From assembly GCA_937959375.1 (NCBI GenBank), contig CALGLS010000455.1, forward strand, positions 1 to 11,152: a stretch of 11,152 bases of DNA. Reading direction: 5' to 3'. The stretch's first letter is position 1; the number at the start of each line of letters is the position of its first letter. Source of the DNA: an uncultured Saprospiraceae bacterium. Its GTDB lineage: Bacteria > Bacteroidota > Bacteroidia > Chitinophagales > Saprospiraceae. Shown here in pieces: positions 1-5,125 of the stretch. The translations under genes and the position numbers were made by a program. The notes beneath the pieces were generated by a model. That model was not told the DNA's origin, made no database searches, and saw only the letters and a list, made by a program, of their open reading frames with translations.

Positions 1-2549
1 CCTTCTTCTAATGTTGGTAAAGTAAAAGATTCATAGCCTTCGTTTTCAAAAAGGCTAATATCAGAAGTTTGTTTGGCGCGAGGATCAAAGACCGTATTTT
101 TTTCCCACATCAATTCATACTTAGTCAGTCCCGTGAAACGAAAAGCACCGATTCGAATGAGTAGATCCAATTGCTCTCCGCTGATCTCTACGCGATGTAG
201 GAAGTCGGCGATATTTCGAAAGTCTCCTCCTCTTGCTCGTTTGTGTATAAGTTGATGCACCGTTCGTCGTTCCATTTGATGGATTTGAATGAAACCGATA
301 AAAACATCTTTGCCATATATCGTAGTGAGGTGAATGCTTTTATTGACACAGGGTGCATGAATAATGCCGCCACTCATACGCGCTTCATGTACGTAAACTT
401 CAGTCCGATAAAAACCACCAAAGTTATTGATCACGGCGACCATGAATTCGAGTGGATAGTAAGCTTTCAGGAACAGACTTTGAAAAGACTCTACGGCGTA
501 GCTTGCTGAATGCGCTTTGCAAAACGAGTAACCACTAAAGCTTTCAATTTGTCGCCAGACTTCGTTGGCTAATTCATCGCTGTAGTTGCGAGCTCGGCAG
601 TTTTCAAAATACTTTTTGCGAAGGCGAGCAAAAGCCGCTGATGATTTTTTCTTGCCCGTCATAATTCTTCGGAGAACATCTGATTCGTCTAAATCAAGTC
701 CTGCAAAATGGTGACAAATTTTCATGACATCTTCTTGGTAAACCATCACGCCATAGGTCTCTCCCAAATGCGTTTCAAAAACAGGATGTACATAATCAAA
801 ACTATCTGGATGATGAAAACGATTGATGTATTCTCGCATCATTCCCGACTTCGAGACCCCTGGTCGTATGATCGAACTGGCTGCCACCAAATGCACATAA
901 TTATCGCAGCGCAGTTTTTTCAACAGGCCACGCATCGCTGGTGACTCGATATAAAAACAACCGATGCAATTCCCCGATCGCAACTGCTTACGAACCAGAG
1001 GATCATTCTTTATTTTGGTGACGTTGTGGATGTCAACTGCTTTTCCTTGGTTTTGCTGAACGAGATTGACGGCATCTTTTATGTGTCCCAAACCACGTTG
1101 ACTGAGGATATCAAATTTATGTAAATTCAAATCTTCGGCACCGTACATATCGAAGTGTGTGATTGGAAACCCCTTGGGCATGAGTTGCAAAGCTGTAAAG
1201 TAATTGATCGGTTGTTCGGTGATTAAAATTCCGCCTGCATGAATTGATAAGTAGTTTGGAAAACCTTCGATCAACTTTCCATATTTGAAAATATATTTTG
1301 CGTAAGCATGATGCTTCTCTACTGCATGTGGTTCATTGATTATCAGGTCAATATCTGCTTTGGGCAAACCAAAAACTTTACCTAATTCACGAATGATTGA
1401 CTTCCCTTTAAAGGTGTTGTAGGTGGCTAACAAAGCGGTATATTCACGGCCGTAGCGCTTGAATATGTAGTCCGTCACGTCATCCCGTTCGTCCCATGAG
1501 AAATCGATGTCAAAATCAGGTGGACTCGTCCGATAAGGATTGATAAATCGCTCAAAGTAAAGGTCTAATTCAAGTGGGTCTACATCGGTGATATACAGAC
1601 AAAAAGCAACAATTGAGTTAGCACCACTTCCACGACCTACGTGATGATAACCTGCGGTTTGTGCATAACGAATGATATCCCAAGTTATTAGAAAATAAGG
1701 TGCGAAATCCATTCGATGAATTACATTCAATTCTTTGCGGACACGCGCCATTGCATCCTCATGGTTGTCACCATATCTACGCTTGCAACCATTGACTGCT
1801 AGTTTGGTTAGCAACTGTAAATCGCCCTCTTTCGATCCGGTAAATGCTTGTCGGTTGTTTTTAAATGTACTCGGCATTTCGATAGAACAAGCTTCGAATA
1901 GTGTCGCTGTGTTTTTAATTATTTGAGAATAATTTTCATAAAAACCTTTGAGGTAATCTGCTTGGTATAATTGCGCTGAAAGTTCGGCGTGATCCGTTGA
2001 AGTTAGTTTTGAAATGAGTACATTTAAATCAATGGCTCGTAACAGTTTATGTACTTTAAAACCTTGTTCATTTAGAAAGGTTGCGGGGTTAAACATCACG
2101 AGTTTTTCCAGATTATTTTGCAGGGAACTGCTGTACAAAGCGTTCACATCACGGTGTCGAATTCCAATGTATTCGTAATCACGCAAACGCTTTACATCTT
2201 TGGGATAATTTTCATAAATGACAAAAACGTTTTTCATCGCTGGTGCTATCTTTGGTAGCGGAATCCCATCGAGCGAACTTTTTGTCAGCAACTGATTGAG
2301 CTCCCGAAAGCCTTCTGCATTTTTGGCTAGACCAACATAAAGTAACTTTCCTTCTCTTCTAAATTCGATTCCCAAAATCGGCTTTATCCCTTCTGCCTCG
2401 CAGGCTTTTATGAATTGAAAACTACAGGAGGTATTGTTGATATCGGTCAGTGCAAGCGTAGTGAGCCCCTGCTCTTTCGCTGCTGCGACGAGTTGCTGGG
2501 GAGACAAGGTGCCGTATCTTAGGCTGTAGTATGTATGTGTTGTTTGCAT
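1..2549 (-). CDS. dnaE: DNA polymerase III alpha subunit (second-type DnaE), 3' end beyond the window
   Basis: This is a C-family replicative-type DNA polymerase, which adds nucleotides to a DNA primer in the cytoplasm. 849 codons are open without a stop, from the ATG at 2549-2547 to the left edge. An N-terminal PHP domain starts at once (HTYYSLRYGTLSP from residue 5, ALTDINN at 33-39). Its metal-binding histidines are largely replaced (HxY instead of HxH, N38 in the second motif), so a PHP nuclease is unlikely. The polymerase core has GRGSGANS and PPDFDIDF. D347 and D349 match the catalytic DxD, and D480 in KFDILSQ matches the third catalytic aspartate. A helix-hairpin-helix-like stretch (IRIGAFRFTGLTKYEL) lies near the cut end. 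The short PHP and the DINN motif fit the roughly 1000-residue DnaE of Bacteroidota, often linked to Y-family polymerase/LexA mutagenesis cassettes. No such partner lies upstream here; the downstream side is not visible. The frame stays open upstream to an ATG at 2699, but those 50 residues match no PHP sequence. Confidence 0.95.
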   Translation of the reverse strand, partial: MQTTHTYYSLRYGTLSPQQLVAAAKEQGLTTLALTDINNTSCSFQFIKACEAEGIKPILGIEFRREGKLLYVGLAKNAEGFRELNQLLTKSSLDGIPLPKIAPAMKNVFVIYENYPKDVKRLRDYEYIGIRHRDVNALYSSSLQNNLEKLVMFNPATFLNEQGFKVHKLLRAIDLNVLISKLTSTDHAELSAQLYQADYLKGFYENYSQIIKNTATLFEACSIEMPSTFKNNRQAFTGSKEGDLQLLTKLAVNGCKRRYGDNHEDAMARVRKELNVIHRMDFAPYFLITWDIIRYAQTAGYHHVGRGSGANSIVAFCLYITDVDPLELDLYFERFINPYRTSPPDFDIDFSWDERDDVTDYIFKRYGREYTALLATYNTFKGKSIIRELGKVFGLPKADIDLIINEPHAVEKHHAYAKYIFKYGKLIEGFPNYLSIHAGGILITEQPINYFTALQLMPKGFPITHFDMYGAEDLNLHKFDILSQRGLGHIKDAVNLVQQNQGKAVDIHNVTKIKNDPLVRKQLRSGNCIGCFYIESPAMRGLLKKLRCDNYVHLVAASSIIRPGVSKSGMMREYINRFHHPDSFDYVHPVFETHLGETYGVMVYQEDVMKICHHFAGLDLDESDVLRRIMTGKKKSSAAFARLRKKYFENCRARNYSDELANEVWRQIESFSGYSFCKAHSASYAVESFQSLFLKAYYPLEFMVAVINNFGGFYRTEVYVHEARMSGGIIHAPCVNKSIHLTTIYGKDVFIGFIQIHQMERRTVHQLIHKRARGGDFRNIADFLHRVEISGEQLDLLIRIGAFRFTGLTKYELMWEKNTVFDPRAKQTSDISLFENEGYESFTLPTLEE

Positions 2550-2552
2550 GAT

Positions 2553-2570
2553 TTTTTTTGTACCAAAAAA
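2553..2570. promoter_or_regulatory. Near-palindrome just before the dnaE start codon
   Basis: A GTAC core at 2560-2563 is flanked by T and A runs, giving an 18-bp palindrome with one mismatched pair. It lies within about 20 bases of the dnaE ATG on the minus strand. Its position suits an operator, for example for a LexA-like repressor, but I know no Bacteroidota consensus that it matches. A chance product of two homopolymer runs is also possible. Confidence 0.25.
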
Positions 2571-2670
2571 GACCGGAGACGGAAGTCCGAACCTGTCTAG
2601 CTGTGCTGCCAGATAGAGTCCGAAGTTTCCCACTAACGTAGGTACACGATCGCGAGAAACTTCGGTCTTC
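2565..2670 (-). ncRNA. Candidate structured leader or repeat upstream of dnaE
   Basis: Read on the minus strand, this stretch can fold. CCGAAGTTTC (2665-2656) pairs perfectly over 10 bp with GAAACTTCGG (2629-2620). Inside that loop, CCTAC and GTGGG can form a smaller stem. A second small stem, TCTA/TAGA, follows. TTCGGACT occurs twice (2624-2617 and 2591-2584). AAGACCG at the 5' side also pairs with CGGTCTT at 2575-2569, which runs into six T residues. The two pairings of the 5' segment exclude each other, as in attenuators and riboswitches, and the T-run resembles a terminator. It matches no riboswitch class I recognise. It may instead be a copy of a dispersed repeat, because its loop shares a motif with the element at 4783-4957. 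No transcription evidence is available. Confidence 0.35.
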
Positions 2671-2720
2671 TCAGGCTGACCGTTAATTGAATTTGGCATT
2701 CGGAACAGGGTCTAAATGTA

Positions 2721-2840
2721 AAATGTAAAACCGCAAAAGTCCAAATGTAAAAGTTTTCCCGCGATCGCGAATACATCTTGTTTGCCACGGTATTCGGCAA
2801 CTTTTACATTTTGACTTTATCATTTTGCGGTTTTACATTT
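2721..2840. repeat. Large AT-rich inverted repeat between dnaE and the ABM gene
   Basis: The outer arms match perfectly over 18 bp (2721-2738 against 2823-2840, AAATGTAAAACCGCAAAA and its complement). Inner arms match perfectly over 13 bp (2743-2755 against 2799-2811, AAATGTAAAAGTT and its complement). The centre contains the 10-bp palindrome CGCGATCGCG at 2760-2769. A further 8-bp inverted match, GGAACAGG (2702-2709) with CCTGTTCC (2909-2916), lies outside, so the whole structure may span about 215 bp. No coding potential is seen. It could be a MITE-like insertion, a cruciform-forming site or a bidirectional terminator; the divergent genes around it make a terminator less likely. Confidence 0.7.
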
Positions 2841-2954
2841 AAAAAAAATAAATATAGAGATATGATCAAATATTTAGACATATTGCATTCTTGGTCGGCC
2901 TGTTAAGTCCTGTTCCCCCAAAGGAATAAAATGACTTTGCCACGGCTATCATTT

Positions 2955-3011
2955 ACACACATACACACACACAGACACACACACACACAGACACACAGAC
3001 ACACACACACA
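2955..3011. repeat. CA dinucleotide microsatellite upstream of the ABM-aroB pair
   Basis: Fifty-seven bases consist almost entirely of alternating A and C. Four imperfect units (one AT, three AG) keep the two-base register throughout. The tract ends 40 bases before the ABM start codon. Such alternating purine-pyrimidine tracts are prone to slippage and can adopt Z-DNA. Long dinucleotide tracts are uncommon in bacterial chromosomes, so a promoter-length switch is possible, although the interrupting units should slow slippage. Confidence 0.9.
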
Positions 3012-3026
3012 AGCCCTGACCCTACT

Positions 3027-3034
3027 TTAATTTG
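3027..3034 (+). promoter_or_regulatory. Possible -7 element for the ABM-aroB operon
   Basis: TTAATTTG matches seven of the eight positions of the Bacteroidota -7 consensus TAnnTTTG. It lies 17 bases before the ABM start codon. A -33 element at normal spacing would fall inside or at the edge of the CA tract, and no TTTG is seen there. The assignment is weak. Confidence 0.25.
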
Positions 3035-3051
3035 TTTACACAAAAACAATC

Positions 3052-3360
3052 ATGATAAAAAGAATAGTAAAAATGAGTTTCCAAGTCGAAAAACTGGAAA
3101 CCTTCTTAAGCGTTTTTAACGAAAGTAAACCTTATATCGCCAAAGCAGAAGGATGTTTGCATCTAGAACTAATGCAAATGCCCGAAACACCCAACGTGAT
3201 TTTTACGTTCAGTTTCTGGAGAAGCGAAGACGATTTGAATAACTATCGCCACTCCGATTTATTTGCAAAAACTTGGGCCAAAACAAAAGTCCTTTTTAAT
3301 GACAAACCAAAAGCATGGACCGTAAAGTCATTGGAAATAGTGAAACAGTTTGAAATATAA
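3052..3360 (+). CDS. ABM-family (antibiotic biosynthesis monooxygenase-like) protein
   Basis: This 102-residue protein is a single ABM domain, a dimeric ferredoxin-like alpha-beta fold found in small cofactor-free monooxygenases, quinol monooxygenases and heme-degrading enzymes. The typical family pattern is visible: an N-terminal strand IVKMSFQ, then helix VEKLETFLSVFNESK, then EGCLHLELMQ, the strand VIFTFSFWRSEDDLNNYRHSDLF, and a C-terminal strand. The start at 3052 is preferred to the in-frame ATG at 3073 because residues IKRIVKM form the expected first strand. No signal peptide or membrane segment is present, so it should be cytoplasmic. It lies 21 bases before aroB on the same strand, which suggests co-transcription. 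The substrate cannot be read from the sequence, and a link to the shikimate pathway is only suggested by position. Confidence 0.85.
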   Translation: MIKRIVKMSFQVEKLETFLSVFNESKPYIAKAEGCLHLELMQMPETPNVIFTFSFWRSEDDLNNYRHSDLFAKTWAKTKVLFNDKPKAWTVKSLEIVKQFEI

Positions 3361-3369
3361 ACGATCGTT
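3360..3369. repeat. Short perfect palindrome between the ABM gene and aroB
   Basis: AACGATCGTT is a perfect 10-bp palindrome. It begins at the last base of the ABM stop codon and ends 12 bases before the aroB start. It is too short for a terminator and has no T-run. It may be chance or a protein-binding half-site pair. Confidence 0.3.
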
Positions 3370-3381
3370 AACAGCATAATA

Positions 3382-4446
3382 ATGAAAACCTTAAATCTCT
3401 CAGATTACAAAATAGAAGTCGGTGATGTTTGGACGAAAGTCAACACATTTTTAAATGAAAATACGTTTAGTAAACTTGCTGTTATCGTAGATGAAAATAC
3501 TGTAAAAGATTGCTTGCCAATTTTTAGAGAAAATGTAAAAGGCCATTCGTTTCATCTGATAGAGATACCTTCCGGAGAAAAAAATAAAACGATAGCAACT
3601 TGCCAGACTATTTGGCAACGAATGATGGAACACGGTCTTGATCGACACAGCCTTGTCATTAATTTGGGAGGAGGAGTGATTGGAGACATGGGAGGATTCT
3701 GCGCCGCTACGTTTAAACGCGGAATGGCTTTTATTCAAATTCCAACCACTTTGCTAGCACAAGTCGATGCCTCAATCGGCGGAAAACTTGGTATCGACTT
3801 CAATGAAGTGAAAAACGCAATCGGACTTTTTCAAAATCCAAAAGCAGTTTTTATCGATCCCATTTTCCTCAAAACACTTTCCTACAAAGAACTCAGAAGT
3901 GGCTTCGCCGAAATCATTAAACATGGTCTCATTGCTGATGTGAACTTATGGAACGATATCGTTGCCGTGGAAGATATCTATGATTTTGAAATGGAAGATT
4001 TAATCTACCGATCTTTATTAGTCAAGCAAAATGTGGTAGAACAAGACCCTTTCGAAAAAGGCATCCGAAAAGTATTAAATTTTGGACACACCATCGGTCA
4101 CGCCTTAGAAAGTGTTGCCCTCAATAGCAATAAACCACTCCTTCACGGCGAAGCCATCGCTATCGGAATGGTTTGCGAAGCTTGGTTGTCCCAAAAAGAA
4201 AATGAACTCTCTGCAACAAACTTGAAAACCATTAGCCATTATATCATTGGACTTTACGGAAAGAGTATGCTCTCCGAAACAGATTTTCCGCAGTATCTCG
4301 AGATTATGTCTCAAGACAAAAAAAATCAAGGAAAAACCATCAACTTTACCTATCTCAAAGGATTAGGAAGTAGTGTTTTTGACTGTACAAGCGCTGAAGA
4401 CTCCATCCTCGATAGTTTACGTTACTATAATTCGCTGACGCTTTAG
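3382..4446 (+). CDS. aroB: 3-dehydroquinate synthase
   Basis: This enzyme converts DAHP to 3-dehydroquinate, the second step of the shikimate pathway to aromatic amino acids, using NAD and a divalent metal in the cytoplasm. The 354-residue length is usual for the family. The NAD-binding GGGVIGD lies at 96-102 and is followed by PTTLLAQVDASIGGKLGID (121-139). The three metal ligands are present: E177 in SGFAEIIKHG, H236 in NFGHTIGHALE and H255 in LLHGEAIAIGM. The K/R-rich segment before NFGHT also fits. I prefer DHQ synthase to other sugar-phosphate cyclases because these motifs are the standard AroB forms in Bacteroidota. The gene follows the ABM gene by 21 bases and has no separate promoter that I can see. 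A 10-bp palindrome, AACGATCGTT, sits in that gap. The gene ends at 4446 next to a repeat-rich region. Confidence 0.96.
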   Translation: MKTLNLSDYKIEVGDVWTKVNTFLNENTFSKLAVIVDENTVKDCLPIFRENVKGHSFHLIEIPSGEKNKTIATCQTIWQRMMEHGLDRHSLVINLGGGVIGDMGGFCAATFKRGMAFIQIPTTLLAQVDASIGGKLGIDFNEVKNAIGLFQNPKAVFIDPIFLKTLSYKELRSGFAEIIKHGLIADVNLWNDIVAVEDIYDFEMEDLIYRSLLVKQNVVEQDPFEKGIRKVLNFGHTIGHALESVALNSNKPLLHGEAIAIGMVCEAWLSQKENELSATNLKTISHYIIGLYGKSMLSETDFPQYLEIMSQDKKNQGKTINFTYLKGLGSSVFDCTSAEDSILDSLRYYNSLTL

Positions 4447-4489
4447 TGAGATCGCTTCGCTGCGAGATCGCTACGCCCGCCTTTGTCGG

Positions 4490-4739
4490 CTACTGTGTAT
4501 ACATAAGTCTATTGTAATTGTTCACTTGGCATTAAAGTAAGGTAATAATGAATCATTGAATTGTTGATTTCTGAATTTTGATTTTCCCCTGAACATTGAC
4601 ATTCGATTAATGGTTAAAATTTATGGTATTTTACACGGTGGAAGACAAAATCAACGATTCAAAATTCAGAACTCAACGATTCAAAATTTTTCAAATTTCA
4701 TAAAATACTTCTGAGTTACAACTTATGTATATACTGTAG
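4490..4739. mobile_element. MITE-like element with terminal inverted repeats and apparent target duplication
   Basis: The ends are inverted repeats matching at 17 of 19 positions (4490-4508, CTACTGTGTATACATAAGT, against 4721-4739). The 10-base sequence CTTTGTCGGC occurs at 4481-4490 and again at 4741-4750, almost exactly abutting the two ends, like a target-site duplication. Removing the element would restore a continuous stretch of the flanking repeat cluster. Inside is a second imperfect inverted repeat: TCTGAATTTTG (4570-4580) pairs perfectly with 4660-4670, and the match continues outward to 4556-4569 against 4671-4684. The right inner arm also carries a 16-bp direct repeat, TCAACGATTCAAAATT, at 4651-4666 and 4673-4688. 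No transposase is encoded, so mobilisation would need an enzyme supplied elsewhere. Confidence 0.6.
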
Positions 4740-4782
4740 TCTTTGTCGGCAGGCAGGCTGTCAGATCGTGAGCAAGGCTCAC

Positions 4783-4957
4783 TGAGAGATCGCTTCGCTG
4801 AGAGACTTCCCATTTAACGTAGGTTTCCTTCTAGTATGTGTCGCGGTTGAGTGAACTGAGTTTGAGTTTGAATTTTCCATTGCCTGATCAGACTCCCTAC
4901 CAGTCCTAGATAATAGTCCTGATTTCGAGTAAAGTCTCTCAGCAAAGCGGTCTCTCA
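4783..4957. mobile_element. Second MITE-like or hairpin element with 26-bp inverted arms
   Basis: The arms 4783-4808 (TGAGAGATCGCTTCGCTGAG onward) and 4932-4957 match in inverted orientation at 24 of 26 positions. The two differences are both C/T. They enclose 123 bases without coding potential. Just inside the left arm is CCCATTTAACGTAGGT, which closely matches the loop of the structure upstream of dnaE. The element may be a non-autonomous transposable repeat, a REP-like palindrome or a transcribed structured RNA. The arms belong to the same family as the other repeat units in this gap, so it may also be an assembly of such units and not a single insertion. Confidence 0.55.
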
Positions 4958-5067
4958 ATGGTGGCAGCGCCGGCATGGTCTCTTAGCGAAGCGATCTCTT
5001 AGCAAAGCGGTCTCACAATATGACACATTTCTCCCCCGTTTACGTAGATCAAACAGTACTATTTTCG

Positions 5068-5075
5068 TATGTTTG
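5068..5075 (+). promoter_or_regulatory. -7 promoter element for the penicillin-binding protein gene
   Basis: TATGTTTG matches the Bacteroidota housekeeping -7 consensus TAnnTTTG at every defined position. It lies about 50 bases before the ATG at 5126. I do not see a TTTG -33 element at the usual 19-base spacing. An upstream in-frame ATG at 5069 lies within this element, which argues that translation starts at 5126. Confidence 0.5.
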
Positions 5076-5125
5076 CTAACCTTTGGGAAAGAGGAATTAA
5101 GCATACTAATAAAAAACTGAAATTC

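Larger units (their letters stand above)
4447..5020. repeat. Cluster of GAGAyCGCTTyGCT-type repeat units
   Basis: A roughly 20-bp unit occurs at least five times in the gap between aroB and the PBP gene. Plus-strand copies lie at 4448-4462 and 4784-4804. Minus-strand copies lie at 4935-4955, 4979-4998 and 4995-5014. The last two overlap head to tail with a 16-base period. Copies differ by C/T changes at the same positions (ATCGCTTCGCT or ACCGCTTTGCT), as expected for an old dispersed family. There is no gene here: translations in this gap follow the repeats and look like no protein. A GTGAGC-AAG-GCTCAC hairpin at 4768-4782 is also part of the cluster. Confidence 0.8.

Noticed and set aside
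243..944. Plus-strand open frames within the left 1 kb
   Set aside because: They are shadows of dnaE, whose minus-strand frame is continuous with recognisable polymerase motifs.
2550..2699. In-frame 50-codon N-terminal extension of dnaE from an ATG at 2699
   Set aside because: The PHP domain begins right after the ATG at 2549, the extension resembles no DnaE N-terminus, and the DNA is better explained by inverted repeats.
2760..2769. GCGATCGC within CGCGATCGCG as a HIP1-type site
   Set aside because: HIP1 repeats are a cyanobacterial feature, and the surrounding genes are clearly Bacteroidota-like. One copy is best treated as a palindrome only.
2931..3119. Open frame rich in THTHTQ residues
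   Set aside because: Its sequence is the translation of the CA microsatellite and then an out-of-frame overlap with the ABM gene.
4447..5020. CRISPR array
   Set aside because: The repeat units occur in both orientations with irregular spacing, and there are no regular spacers or cas genes.
5069..5125. Upstream in-frame start for the penicillin-binding protein
   Set aside because: The ATG at 5069 lies within the TATGTTTG promoter element, and the 19 extra residues do not resemble PBP N-termini. The ATG at 5126 follows a typical A-rich leader.
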